From: Leucobacter viscericola
GTDB taxonomy: Bacteria; Actinomycetota; Actinomycetes; Actinomycetales; Microbacteriaceae
Reading direction: 5' to 3'
Assembly: GCF_011299575.1 (NCBI RefSeq)
Contig: NZ_CP049863.1
Location: 2,294,001 to 2,358,000 of the forward strand
Length of the DNA stretch: 64,000 nucleotides
The position numbers and the translations under genes are program-made. The notes under the pieces are model-generated. The model searched no databases. It saw nothing but the letters and a program-made list of their open reading frames with translations, and was not told the origin of the DNA. Of this stretch, positions 43,255 through 51,707 are shown piece after piece. Positions within the stretch are counted from its first letter, which is position 1; the number at the start of each line of letters is the position of its first letter.

Positions 43255-44349
43255 TCAGTCCTCCCAGTGAAGTGTGTCGATGGCGTCGAGCACCCGATCC
43301 ACGTCGGGCAGATACCAGTGCTCAAACTTCGGCGAAGCGAAGGGTGTATCGAAGCCGGTCACCCGACGCACGGGTGCCTCGAGATACTCAAAGCACTGCT
43401 CGAACACGCGCGCCTGAATCTCGGACGCAACACTCGCGAACCCGGGTGCCTCGGCGATCACAATGGCGCGTCCGGTGCCGCGCACGGCCTCCATGACCGT
43501 CGCGTCATCAAACGGCGTCAGCGTGCGCACGTCAATGACCTGCACACTCCGCCCCTCGGCAGTGGCGGCCTCGGCGGCCTCCAGCGCAATCGGTACTGAC
43601 GGCCCGTAACTAATCAGCGTCAGGTCACTGCCCTCGCGGATCACCTGAGCCTGTCGCAACTCCGCGGTCACCGAGGTATCGACAACACCCTTCGACCAGT
43701 ACAGCTTCTTCGGCTCCAAAAACACCACGGGATCCGGCGATGCAATCGCGGCGCGCAGCAGCGAGTAGGCCTCCTGCGGAGTCGACGGTGACACCACGGT
43801 GAGCCCGGGTGTGTGCGTGTAGTAGGCCTCAGACGAGTCGCAGTGGTGCTCGACGCCGCCGATCCCGCCGCCGTAGGGAATGCGAATAACAAGGGGCAGT
43901 CGCACGTCGCCGCGCGTGCGGTTGCCGAGTTTGGCGACGTGGCTGACGACCTGCTCGAACGCGGGCAGCGCAAAGGCGTCAAACTGCAGCTCAACAACGG
44001 GAACAAGTCCGTTCATCGCCATGCCAACAGCGGTGCCGACGATCCCCGACTCGGCCAGCGGCGTATCGAAGCAGCGGTTCTCGCCAAAGCGGGCGGTGAG
44101 TCCGTCGGTGATGCGGAAGACACCGCCGAGTGCGCCGACATCTTCGCCGAAAATCAGCACACGCTCGTCTTCAATAAGCGCATCCGCGAGCGCACGATTG
44201 AGCGCGGCGGCCATGGTCATAGTCTCGACGACGGGAGCACTGCGCGGGTGATCGGTGGGTGCGTCAGCGACAGAGCTTGCGGGTGTGGCATTCTGGGTCG
44301 CTGCTGCGGGTGCGGATCCGGTCTGCTTGGGCAGGGTTGCGGTACTCAT
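43255..44349 (-). CDS. bkdA2: 2-oxoacid dehydrogenase E1 beta subunit
   Basis: 364 residues. After an Ala/Thr-rich tail of about 40 residues come TMAAALNRALADALIEDERV, VLIFGEDVGALGGVFR and FDTPLAESGIVGTAVGMAM, then VRIPYGGGIGGVEHHCDSSE-like motifs, all of the transketolase-type E1 beta fold. Together with E1 alpha it decarboxylates branched-chain 2-oxoacids and acylates E2. The ATG at 44349 overlaps the E1 alpha stop by ATGA; the longer frame lies inside E1 alpha. Confidence 0.93.
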   Translation of the reverse strand: MSTATLPKQTGSAPAAATQNATPASSVADAPTDHPRSAPVVETMTMAAALNRALADALIEDERVLIFGEDVGALGGVFRITDGLTARFGENRCFDTPLAESGIVGTAVGMAMNGLVPVVELQFDAFALPAFEQVVSHVAKLGNRTRGDVRLPLVIRIPYGGGIGGVEHHCDSSEAYYTHTPGLTVVSPSTPQEAYSLLRAAIASPDPVVFLEPKKLYWSKGVVDTSVTAELRQAQVIREGSDLTLISYGPSVPIALEAAEAATAEGRSVQVIDVRTLTPFDDATVMEAVRGTGRAIVIAEAPGFASVASEIQARVFEQCFEYLEAPVRRVTGFDTPFASPKFEHWYLPDVDRVLDAIDTLHWED

Positions 44350-45440
44350 GCGCTGTGCTCCGTTCGCTCGATTTCGTCTTGCAGCAGCGCCCACTGGGCG
44401 TCGAGGGTTGCGGGGCGCTCGGCAAACACGTGGGCAAAAAGCTGCTCGGGATCGAGCTCGGGTTCCGCGTTCATGACCTCTCGAAGCTCTGCCGCGATCC
44501 CCTCGGCATCCTCTGCCAGGGACGCTTCGGCTGCGTCATCGAGCAGGCCTGCACCGGTCAAGTAGGTCTGCATGCGGGTCAGCGGATCCCGCGCGACCCA
44601 CGCCTGCACCTCTTCGCGCTCGCGGTACCGGGTGTCGTCGTCAGCGTTGGTGTGCGCGAGCATGCGGTAGGTGTGGGCCTCGACAAGGCTGGGTCCGCCA
44701 CCGGAGCGGCCGCGATCCACCGCCTCGTTCAGCACCGCGAGGAGAGCTGCAACATCGTTGCCGTCGACCCGCTGGCCGGGCATGCCGTAACCGATCGCCT
44801 TGTGGGCGAGCGAGGGGGCCGCGGTCTGGCGCGACAGCGGAACGGAGATTGCAAACTCGTTGTTTTGCACGAAGAACACGACGGGCAGCTGAAACACGGC
44901 CGCGAAGTTCATGGCCTCGTGAAAGTCACCCTCGCTCGTTGCGCCGTCACCGCACATGGCGAGCACTACGGTGTCTTCGCCCCTGAGCTTTGCGGCGTGC
45001 GCGAAGCCGACCGCGTGCAGCAGTTGGGTTGCAAGAGGTGTCGCTTGTGGAGCGACGCCGTGCTCGTGCGGGTTGTAGCCGGAGTGCCAGTCGCCACGCA
45101 GCAGCACCATGGCGTTGGCCGGGGCGACGCCGCGTGTGATGACGGCGACGGAATCGCGGTAGGTCGGAAAGATCCAATCGCCCTCCGCGAGCGCGAGGGC
45201 CGCGGCGACCTGACAGGCTTCTTGCCCATTTGACGACGGGTAGACGGCGAGGCGCCCCTGTCGCACGAGCGCGTTGCACTGGTCGTTGATCCTGCGCCCG
45301 TTAACGAGAGCGGCGTACGCGCTCAACAACTGTTCGCTGGACGGCAGGGCGTAGTCGGCGTCGCTCCCCACGATGCCGTCAGAGTCCATCAGCTGCACGG
45401 GAGTGTCTCGCGGCAGCAGTGAGGTGCCTGGTGTTGACAC
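44346..45440 (-). CDS. bkdA1: 2-oxoacid dehydrogenase E1 alpha subunit
   Basis: 364 residues. Motifs: VYPSSNGQEACQVAAALAL, WIFPTYRDSVAVITRGV and the thiamine diphosphate motif MCGDGATSEGDFHEAMNFAAV...NNEFAIS. It is the branched-chain type rather than pyruvate type by overall pattern, but a phenylpyruvate or indolepyruvate role cannot be excluded. The GTG at 45440 is preferred to the ATG at 45458 because AGGAGG sits 5 nt before the GTG and inside the codons of the longer form. First gene of the E1-E2 operon, divergent from an Lrp-type regulator. Confidence 0.92.
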   Translation of the reverse strand: MSTPGTSLLPRDTPVQLMDSDGIVGSDADYALPSSEQLLSAYAALVNGRRINDQCNALVRQGRLAVYPSSNGQEACQVAAALALAEGDWIFPTYRDSVAVITRGVAPANAMVLLRGDWHSGYNPHEHGVAPQATPLATQLLHAVGFAHAAKLRGEDTVVLAMCGDGATSEGDFHEAMNFAAVFQLPVVFFVQNNEFAISVPLSRQTAAPSLAHKAIGYGMPGQRVDGNDVAALLAVLNEAVDRGRSGGGPSLVEAHTYRMLAHTNADDDTRYREREEVQAWVARDPLTRMQTYLTGAGLLDDAAEASLAEDAEGIAAELREVMNAEPELDPEQLFAHVFAERPATLDAQWALLQDEIERTEHSA

Positions 45441-45492
45441 GATTCCTCCTCGAATCATTGGTCAAGACGATATGCCGATAATTCTGCCCCAG

Positions 45493-45515
45493 TTCTGAAT
45501 GTTTGTGTCTCAGAA
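45493..45515. promoter_or_regulatory. Possible Lrp operator between E1 alpha and its regulator
   Basis: TTCTGA (45493-45498) and TCAGAA (45510-45515) form an inverted repeat in the 161-bp divergent spacer, in an AT-richer stretch. Weak but well placed. Confidence 0.4.
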
Positions 45516-45601
45516 TTCGTGAGGAATGTATATTTGATCGAAATGCTTCCATAAGTTTGGATGAATGGCATCTGGTAACAACGAAGTGTGAGGTGCGACA
45601 G

Positions 45602-46048
45602 ATGAGCGTCGATGACATTGACCGGGCAATTCTCGAGGTGCTGCGCGAAGACGCGCGAGTATCAATGACGTCGCTTGCGGAGGCCGTGCACATTTCGCGG
45701 GCCGGAGCGCACGCGCGGGTAAAGCGGCTGGTCGACTCCGGGGTCATTGTGAACTTCACGGTGCAGACCGATCCGGTGCGAGCGGGTGCGCACGCCTCGG
45801 CCTATGTGACGCTGCAGATTGACCAGACGGGCTGGAAGGAGATCCGCTCCACCCTGGGGGCCATAGAAGAGGTCGAGCACATTGCGCTGGTTGGAGGGGA
45901 ATTCGATGTGCTGTTGCTTGTGCGAGCCGACGACAACAGCCACCTGCGGCGCGTGGTGCTCGAGGGGATTCAGAAGATCCCGTGGGTGCGCAGCAGCCGC
46001 ACCATTTTGATCTTCGAGGACTTTCCCGGCGGTGTGCCGGAGGAGTAG
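45602..46048 (+). CDS. bkdR: Lrp/AsnC family regulator of the 2-oxoacid dehydrogenase operon
   Basis: 148 residues. An N-terminal AsnC helix-turn-helix (DIDRAILEVLREDARVSMTS, then LAEAVHISRAGAHARVKRLV) is followed by an RAM ligand domain (HIALVGGEFDVLLLVRADDN). Divergent from the E1 alpha gene, as bkdR is in pseudomonads, so it is probably the branched-chain amino acid sensor for it. Well over half its residues equal those of the second Lrp at 61736. ATG 45602 has GAGGTG upstream. Confidence 0.9.
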   Translation: MSVDDIDRAILEVLREDARVSMTSLAEAVHISRAGAHARVKRLVDSGVIVNFTVQTDPVRAGAHASAYVTLQIDQTGWKEIRSTLGAIEEVEHIALVGGEFDVLLLVRADDNSHLRRVVLEGIQKIPWVRSSRTILIFEDFPGGVPEE

Positions 46049-46062
46049 CAGCAGGTCCAGTT

Positions 46063-46134
46063 GCCGAACCTGCATTCCAGCATCGAGAGTGCGGTTCTGA
46101 ACCGCAGGTTCGACACTAGAGCGCGCTCTCGGCG
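46063..46134. repeat. Palindromic repeat family D, copy 2
   Basis: CCTGCATTCCAGC and the inner GCGGTT/AACCGC hairpin match family D copy 1 at 36896-36965. The outer arms are more degenerate than in copy 1. It lies between bkdR and the quinone reductase gene. Confidence 0.65.
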
Positions 46135-46168
46135 TTGCCCGACAGGTGCAAAGTCGAGCCAGGCGTCG

Positions 46169-46181
46169 TAGGCTCGCATCA
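46169..46181 (+). promoter_or_regulatory. Leaderless -10 element of the quinone reductase gene
   Basis: TAGGCT at 46169-46174, then CGCATC, then ATG 46181. The hexamer and spacing equal those before the CopD/CtaG gene. Confidence 0.55.
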
Positions 46182-47143
46182 TGCGCGCAATCACCGTGAA
46201 GCAAACTGGCGGCCCCGAGGTTCTTGAACTTGGCGAGGTGCAGGATCCGGCGGTCGGCCCCGGCGAACTGCTCGTGCAGACGGCCGCGGTCGGCGTGAAC
46301 TTCATTGAGGCCTACCAGCGCACGGGACTGTATAAGATGACACTCCCGTTCACCCCGGGAGCCGAGGCCGCGGGGACTGTGCTGGCTGTTGGTGAGGGCG
46401 TGTCGGGTTTCGAGGTCGGCGACCTCGTTGCCACCGCCGAGGCCCGGGCCAGCTACGCCGAACGGTTCATCGTCGCTGCCGACGCCGCGGTGAAAGTACC
46501 GGGCGGGATCGATGCCGAGACCGCCGCCGCGCTGCCCCTTCAGGGGCTGACCGCGCACTACCTCGCAACCTCTGCATCGCACCCGCAGAAAGGTGACACC
46601 GTGCTCGTGCACGCTGGCGCGGGCGGTGTGGGGCTGCTGCTGACTCAGATCCTGACCGCGCGTGGAGTTCGTGTGCTCACCACCGTGTCGACAGGCGAGA
46701 AGCGAGAGCTGAGCCTCGGTGCTGGCGCCGAGGTTGCTATGGACTACGAGGGCTTCGCGGAGCGCGCCCGCGAGCTCACGGGAGGCGAAGGGGTTGCGGT
46801 GGTTTACGACGGTGTAGGCAAAGACACCTTCGACGAGTCGCTCAAATCTTTGCGAGTGCGCGGCGAGATGGTTCTCTTTGGTGGGGCGAGTGGTCCGGTG
46901 CCGCCGTTCGAATTGCAGCGGCTGAACGCGGGCGGATCCCTCTCGATCACTAGGCCCTCGCTTGGCCACTTCTTGCGCAACTCCGAGGAGCGCGCGTGGC
47001 GCTACGGCGATCTCTTTGACGCGATTGCGGCGGGTGATCTCGATATCAGGATCGGCGCGCGCTTCCCCCTGGAAGACGCTGCAGATGCGCACCGTGCGCT
47101 CGAGGGTCGCAAGACCACGGGCAAGGTGGTTCTGACGGTGTAG
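46181..47143 (+). CDS. qor: NADPH:quinone oxidoreductase, zeta-crystallin type
   Basis: 320 residues. Medium-chain dehydrogenase fold without zinc ligands: GVNFIEAYQRTGLY, LPFTPGAEAAGTV, VLVHAGAGGVGLLLTQI (NADP motif AxxGxxG) and VVYDGVGKDTFDESL. It reduces quinones with NADPH in the cytoplasm, probably a detoxifying role. Single-gene unit, convergent with the toxin gene with one base between the stop codons. Confidence 0.92.
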   Translation: MRAITVKQTGGPEVLELGEVQDPAVGPGELLVQTAAVGVNFIEAYQRTGLYKMTLPFTPGAEAAGTVLAVGEGVSGFEVGDLVATAEARASYAERFIVAADAAVKVPGGIDAETAAALPLQGLTAHYLATSASHPQKGDTVLVHAGAGGVGLLLTQILTARGVRVLTTVSTGEKRELSLGAGAEVAMDYEGFAERARELTGGEGVAVVYDGVGKDTFDESLKSLRVRGEMVLFGGASGPVPPFELQRLNAGGSLSITRPSLGHFLRNSEERAWRYGDLFDAIAAGDLDIRIGARFPLEDAADAHRALEGRKTTGKVVLTV

Positions 47144-47144
47144 G

Positions 47145-47585
47145 TCAGCTGTCTTGGCTCGCGAGGGGGTCGATTCGCGTAACTCCGGGAATCTGGTCGA
47201 AATCTTTATCAGGAGACAGGATCTTCGGGATGCCGTAGATAAGCGCGGTCGCCGCATGCACCGCATCGCGGCCGCGCACGTTTGGTAGCTGTTCGATGAG
47301 GTTAAGAGAGGTGTCGAGCACTTCATCGTCAAACTTCAGAACCGTGAATGACCGAATGAGCCCGCGGCCCTCTTCGATCGACTGTGCGCGGTTTTGGGTC
47401 CTTCGCATGCGATGGAACACAACTTCTTGAACCATCTCCGTGCTGATGTACCCACGGCTCTTCCCAGAAGCAAGGTCCAGCAGCTTTGCTTGACAGGAAG
47501 CGCTTCGTGGATCGCTCGGGCTTAACGCGTAGAGTGCCGTGGCGGCATCAATGAGCACAGCATCTTCCATGGCTGCCACACTCAT
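47145..47585 (-). CDS. vapC: PIN-domain ribonuclease toxin, VapC type
   Basis: 146 residues. PIN-fold acidic residues are visible: D13 (VLIDAATALYAL), E50 or E54 (STEMVQEVV), D107 (GRDAVHAATAL) and D126/D128 (LSPDKDFDQI). Such toxins cut tRNA or rRNA when freed from the antitoxin. The ATG at 47585 overlaps the antitoxin stop by ATGA, the usual coupling. The longer open frame lies inside the antitoxin gene. Confidence 0.88.
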   Translation of the reverse strand: MSVAAMEDAVLIDAATALYALSPSDPRSASCQAKLLDLASGKSRGYISTEMVQEVVFHRMRRTQNRAQSIEEGRGLIRSFTVLKFDDEVLDTSLNLIEQLPNVRGRDAVHAATALIYGIPKILSPDKDFDQIPGVTRIDPLASQDS

Positions 47586-47887
47586 GCTGCGAGGTCTCCC
47601 TTGTTTTGGGCCTCGCGATAGAACGGATCCGTCTCGTGTTCGTAAGCTGCCTGCGCTTCCTCCCAATTAAAGGGAGGGTAGTTGTTTCGCTTTTCGTCTT
47701 CAGCTGCCCTTGCGAACATGTCTCTGAGGCCCTGCCGGGCGTCATTCCGCTGCGTGTCGAGTAGCTGGTCGGTGGCCAGGCGAATAAGGGCACCCACGCT
47801 TATATTGCGTGCCCGCGCCTCCGCTTCCAGAGCGGCATATTGCTCAGGATCAAAGAGCACCTGTACCCGTTTCTCAAGAGTTGCCAT
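47582..47887 (-). CDS. vapB: Ribbon-helix-helix antitoxin, VapB type
   Basis: 101 residues. It starts MATLEKRVQVLFDPEQYAAL and continues EAEARARNISVGALIRLATD, a ribbon-helix-helix DNA-binding domain. The C-terminal 50 residues, rich in Glu, Asp and aromatic residues, would wrap the toxin. ATG 47887 is preferred: TACCCT lies 6 nt before it and no Shine-Dalgarno exists, fitting a leaderless start and an autorepressed promoter. Confidence 0.87.
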   Translation of the reverse strand: MATLEKRVQVLFDPEQYAALEAEARARNISVGALIRLATDQLLDTQRNDARQGLRDMFARAAEDEKRNNYPPFNWEEAQAAYEHETDPFYREAQNKGDLAA

Positions 47888-47899
47888 AGTGTCAGGGTA
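47887..47899 (-). promoter_or_regulatory. Leaderless -10 element of the toxin-antitoxin pair
   Basis: On the minus strand TACCCT (47899-47894), then GACACT, then ATG. Confidence 0.5.
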
Positions 47900-47959
47900 C
47901 GCGAGATGACTCACATACACAACGGGTGTGCATGTGTAGCTTGCTTCGGAATCAGGGCC

Positions 47960-49015
47960 CTACGGCACCCGCCGAAGCCACTCCTCCGTCGCAAACTTTT
48001 GCTCGACGAGCCGCTCGGCCGCGTCCCACTCGCCCTCGGTAACCTCGCCCATCACGCCGCCGTGACGCTGCTGGAACACCTCGATCATCTTCTCGACGAT
48101 CGTCTCGCGCGGGAGGCCTGTTTGGGAACGCAGCGGATCCACCCGCTTCTGTGCGCTCGCCGTGCCCTTGTCTGACAGCTTCTCTCGCCCGATGCGAAGC
48201 ACCTTGGTCATGGCCTCTGCGTCCATGTCGTACGCCATGGTGACGTGGTGGAGCACTGCGCCGGAGCCGAGTCGCTTCTGCGCAGCGCCGCCGATCTTGC
48301 CCTGCGGGCTCGTAATGTCGTTGAGCGGCTTGTAAACGGCGTCGATGCCGAGCGCCTTCAGGGCCTCAATGACCCACTCGTCGAGGTACGCGTACGAGTC
48401 GGCGAACGTCATGCCGCGCACGAGTTCCCCAGGTACGTAGAGCGCGTAGGTGATGCTCGCGGCGGGTTCCATGAACATGGCGCCGCCACCCGAGATGCGC
48501 CGCACGATCTTGGCCCCGTGCGCTGCGGCCTCTTCTTCGTCGACCTCGTTCTTGACGGACTGAAAGCTGCCGATAAACACCGCAGGCTCGTTCCACTCCC
48601 AAATGCGAAGTGTTGGCCCGCGCAGCCCCTCGCCGACCGCCGCCGTCAGCACCTCGTCGAGGGCCGCGTTCAGCATGGGTGAGATCGGTGGCTCGTGCAG
48701 GATCTGCCAGTCATAGTCGCGCCAGTGGGCCGCCCCTGTGACGGCACGCCGGATCGCCACACCCACCGAATCGGGAGTGAACCCGAGCAGGTGCACCTCA
48801 CTCGGCAGGGCAGTGTGGATCGCCTCGCTGAACTCCTCGATTGTGCCGTTCGGGCTCATGCCCTCGATGGCCGCGTTGATGCACTCGAGGGCGTCGTCGG
48901 GCTCAAGGAAGAAGTCACCCGAGAGGCGGAAATCGTGGATCTGACCGTCGCTCAATTCGAAATCTACGACGACTAGCTTGCCGCCGGGCACCTTGTATTC
49001 TCCGTGCATGCTCAT
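47960..49015 (-). CDS. lplA: Lipoate-protein ligase A with N-terminal accessory domain
   Basis: 351 residues. The catalytic BPL/LplA domain is at about 105-345: WNEPAVFIGSFQSVKNEVDE, the RRISGGGAMFM motif (RRxxGGGxxxH/xx family) and GKIGGAAQKRLGSGAVLHH. The first 90 residues (GGKLVVVDFELSDGQIHDFR, FFLEPDDALECINAAIEG) resemble the accessory domain that sits at the C-terminus of E. coli LplA. So the domain order is reversed. It attaches lipoate to E2 and H proteins; the window's E2 is one obvious target. ATG 49015 is supported by TACGCT 6 nt upstream; ATG 49009 is possible. Confidence 0.9.
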   Translation of the reverse strand: MSMHGEYKVPGGKLVVVDFELSDGQIHDFRLSGDFFLEPDDALECINAAIEGMSPNGTIEEFSEAIHTALPSEVHLLGFTPDSVGVAIRRAVTGAAHWRDYDWQILHEPPISPMLNAALDEVLTAAVGEGLRGPTLRIWEWNEPAVFIGSFQSVKNEVDEEEAAAHGAKIVRRISGGGAMFMEPAASITYALYVPGELVRGMTFADSYAYLDEWVIEALKALGIDAVYKPLNDITSPQGKIGGAAQKRLGSGAVLHHVTMAYDMDAEAMTKVLRIGREKLSDKGTASAQKRVDPLRSQTGLPRETIVEKMIEVFQQRHGGVMGEVTEGEWDAAERLVEQKFATEEWLRRVP

Positions 49016-49027
49016 GGCCCTAGCGTA
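49015..49027 (-). promoter_or_regulatory. Leaderless -10 element of lplA
   Basis: On the minus strand TACGCT (49027-49022), AGGGCC, then ATG 49015. Confidence 0.5.
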
Positions 49028-49060
49028 CGCCGAACGGGCGGTCAGTGGGAGGGTTTGCAG

Positions 49061-49936
49061 CTACCCGTTAACCTGCTCCAGCATCCAGGTGATGATGTCG
49101 GCCTGCACCTCGTCGCGATTCGTCTCGTTCAACGTCTCGTGCCTCGCTCCCGGGTAGAGCTTGACTGCCACCTCACGGACTCCGCGCTTGCGAAGGGCAT
49201 CGGCGAGGTGACGCACCCCGTCGTTGCGGCCAACGGGATCATCGGTTCCCGAGATCAGCAGCATCGGAATCTCGGGGGCGAGCCCCGCCGCGGGCCTGCC
49301 GAAGAGACGCAGCCCGTCGGCAACACCGAAGAGCTTCAAGATGTCTGCCGGGAAGCACAGCGGGTCGCTAGCAAACGCCTGTGCCACGGCGGGATCGCGG
49401 CTGAGCCACTCGTTGCCGTTTGCCTCGGGCCCGGCCCAGCGCTTGTTCAGGTCACCGCTCTCCATGTGCTTGAACGTGCGAAGTGTGCTGCCCGAGAGCA
49501 CCACCGCGTCCCAGGCGCGCGGGTGTTCGTTCAGGATCCGCTGCGCCATCAGAGAGCCCCACGAGTGCGCGTACATGATGAGCTGTAAACCGGGGTGCCG
49601 ATCCCGAATCAGCCCAGTGAGCTGCAGGATCGCGCGCTCCGTGGCCCGAAGTCCGCCGGGCCCAAGACGCCCGAGACGGGCGATGTCGCCACCCCACTGC
49701 GCGCGCCCGGTCTCGCCGTGACCGCGGTGATCGTCGGCGTAGACGGTGAACCCTGCCCCGACGAGTGCCCGAGCAAAGGCGTCATAGCGTTTCGCGTGCT
49801 CGCCCACACCGTGCGAGATCTGCACGACACCTATTGGATCCGCCGCGTCCCAGCGATAGCAGAAGATTTCAATGCCGTCCGCGTCAACAAAGCTGAACTC
49901 GGTGGGGCCCGTCGCACTCTGCTCTTCGCTACTCAT
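49061..49936 (-). CDS. Alpha/beta hydrolase, monoacylglycerol-lipase-like
   Basis: 291 residues. Serine hydrolase fold: QISHGVGEHAKRYDAFARAL, YADDHRGHGETGRAQWG, nucleophile serine in MYAHSWGSLMA (AxSxG in place of the usual GxSxG, with Ala first), acid in LLISGTDDPVGRN and His in YPGARHETLNET. It resembles PldB/YtpA and monoglyceride lipases. It likely cleaves lysolipid or short acyl esters in the cytoplasm. CAGAAT lies 6 nt before the ATG, so a leaderless start is possible. Confidence 0.88.
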   Translation of the reverse strand: MSSEEQSATGPTEFSFVDADGIEIFCYRWDAADPIGVVQISHGVGEHAKRYDAFARALVGAGFTVYADDHRGHGETGRAQWGGDIARLGRLGPGGLRATERAILQLTGLIRDRHPGLQLIMYAHSWGSLMAQRILNEHPRAWDAVVLSGSTLRTFKHMESGDLNKRWAGPEANGNEWLSRDPAVAQAFASDPLCFPADILKLFGVADGLRLFGRPAAGLAPEIPMLLISGTDDPVGRNDGVRHLADALRKRGVREVAVKLYPGARHETLNETNRDEVQADIITWMLEQVNG

Positions 49937-49948
49937 GACCCCATTCTG
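49936..49948 (-). promoter_or_regulatory. Possible leaderless -10 element of the hydrolase gene
   Basis: On the minus strand CAGAAT (49948-49943), GGGGTC, then ATG. The first base deviates from TANNNT. Confidence 0.4.
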
Positions 49949-49967
49949 CCGTGTAATGCGTCAGGCG

Positions 49968-51629
49968 TCACCCAGCCGCCGTGAATGCGACCTCACCATC
50001 GACGATCGTGAGCGCTGCGGCCGAGTCGAGCAGGGCTTCGGGGGCGTCGGTCAGCGGATTTGCGGTCCATACAATCACGTTCGCTCGGTAGCCGGCGGCG
50101 ATGCGTCCGAGCTCATCCTCGCGGTGAGTCGCGAACGCGGGGCCGAGTGTCATGGCTTCCACGGCATCCGCCGGGGTGAACACACGCTGCGGCTGGTAGG
50201 CGCTGCGGGAGCGGTCGATCGAAGACTTCGCGGTCAGGGCGATGAAGAGGTTGTCGGGCGCCTCGTGCGGTGCCGTCGGGGCATCGGTGCCGAGTGCGAG
50301 GGCCACACCAGCCTCGCGGAACTTGTGCCACGGAAAACCGGAGTGCGCACGCTCGTCGCCGAGCACTGCCTGCCAGTTGTCGAGCACCGCGGGGTCGCAG
50401 TGCACCGGCTGCATCGAGGCGGTCACACCGAGCGCGGCCATGCGCGCGATTGTGTCGTCGGCGACCGATTCCAGGTGCTCGACGCGGGCGCGACGGTCGG
50501 CTCGTGGGCCGTTGACACGAATGCACTCCTGCACCATGTCGAGGGCGATCGTGCTCGCCTCGTCACCGATCGCGTGCAGCGCGAGCTGCAGCCCTGCTGC
50601 GTCGGCCGCGACTGCGACGGGCAGCGCGAACTCGCGTGTCCAGATCGCCTCGGGCAGGGCGCCATTGGCGTAGGGCGCGCGCATGGCAGCGGTGCAGGCG
50701 TCAATGACGCCATCGAGAATGAACTTTACGCCGGCGATCCGCAGCCACTTGTCGCCGTACTGCGCGGCGACCTCATCGCGGATCTGTGCGACCTCGGCGA
50801 TTGCGGCGAGGTCGGCCTTGGGGTTGCCCGACGCCGTGAGCAGCCAGTGCGCGTTGACCAGAAATGGCAGCCGACCGTCGCGGTCAAGGCGACGGCGATA
50901 GGTTGCGAGATCAGCCGGACCAAACGCCATCTCGGTGGCTCCCGTGACTCCGGTTTCAAGGTACGCACTGAAGGCGTTCTCAAGAAAGCGATCGCGGTCG
51001 GCATCACTCGCGACCGATTCCAGGTAGGCCCAGACGTACTTGATCGCGGCCGATTCGAGCAAGAAGCCGGTAGCGTCACCGTTCTCGTCGCGCACAACCT
51101 CGCCTCCGATGGGATCGGGGGTGTCGCGTGTGATGCCCATGACCTTGAGCGCCGCCGAGTTCACCCACACCGAGTGCAGGTCGTTTGCGTCCATGAACAC
51201 CGGTACATCTGGGATGACAGCGTCGATCAACGCGGCGGTTGGGCGCTCACCCTCTGCGAAGATGTCGAAGCGCCAGCTGGTGCCGAGAATCTGCGCGGCG
51301 CCCGGATTCGCCGCGTGGGCAGCCGCGAGGCGATCCTGTACCTCCTTGACGGTGTTGCAGGCCCGCAGTTGCACCTTGTCGAGTGACTCGCCAAGCATGA
51401 GCATGTGGGCGTGGCCCTCGATAATGCCGGGGCTCACAAACGCGCCGCCAAGATCCACCTCGACAGTGTTTGCTCCAGCCGCGTCTGCACCCGCTGCGAG
51501 TCGCACGGCGTCAAGGTCGCCAGCGGCAAGGATACTGTCCCCCCGCACCGCAAAACTGTCGCGCGGTTTCAGCGCGGCCTCGCCGGTGAAGACCTGGGCG
51601 TTACGGTAGATCGTGGTGGGTGCAGTCAT
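49968..51629 (-). CDS. Amidohydrolase family protein, YtcJ-like
   Basis: 553 residues. Amidohydrolase_3 type: FVSPGIIEGHAHMLMLGESL (metal His-x-His), VFMDANDLHSVWVNSAAL, LALHAIGDEAST and VEHLESVADD, and LALGTDAPTAPHEAPDN with the metal Asp. The substrate is unknown; family members cleave amide or ester bonds of formamide-like and hydantoin-like compounds. It is followed by an MFS gene 78 bp upstream in coordinates, in the same direction (the MFS gene is transcribed first), so they may share a substrate. Confidence 0.87.
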   Translation of the reverse strand: MTAPTTIYRNAQVFTGEAALKPRDSFAVRGDSILAAGDLDAVRLAAGADAAGANTVEVDLGGAFVSPGIIEGHAHMLMLGESLDKVQLRACNTVKEVQDRLAAAHAANPGAAQILGTSWRFDIFAEGERPTAALIDAVIPDVPVFMDANDLHSVWVNSAALKVMGITRDTPDPIGGEVVRDENGDATGFLLESAAIKYVWAYLESVASDADRDRFLENAFSAYLETGVTGATEMAFGPADLATYRRRLDRDGRLPFLVNAHWLLTASGNPKADLAAIAEVAQIRDEVAAQYGDKWLRIAGVKFILDGVIDACTAAMRAPYANGALPEAIWTREFALPVAVAADAAGLQLALHAIGDEASTIALDMVQECIRVNGPRADRRARVEHLESVADDTIARMAALGVTASMQPVHCDPAVLDNWQAVLGDERAHSGFPWHKFREAGVALALGTDAPTAPHEAPDNLFIALTAKSSIDRSRSAYQPQRVFTPADAVEAMTLGPAFATHREDELGRIAAGYRANVIVWTANPLTDAPEALLDSAAALTIVDGEVAFTAAG

Positions 51630-51707
51630 TGGAAACCCGCTTTCGTGGTGCTGAGATGGTTCGATGTTATCGGCGCTGAACGGTGCGCAGCCGTGCGTAG
51701 CTTGTGA

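Noticed and set aside
45662..47332. 556-residue open frame on the minus strand
   Set aside because: It crosses the Lrp and quinone reductase genes in antisense and even the stop of vapC; no motif supports it.
49872..51386. 504-residue open frame on the plus strand
   Set aside because: Antisense to the amidohydrolase gene, which has the metal-binding motifs.
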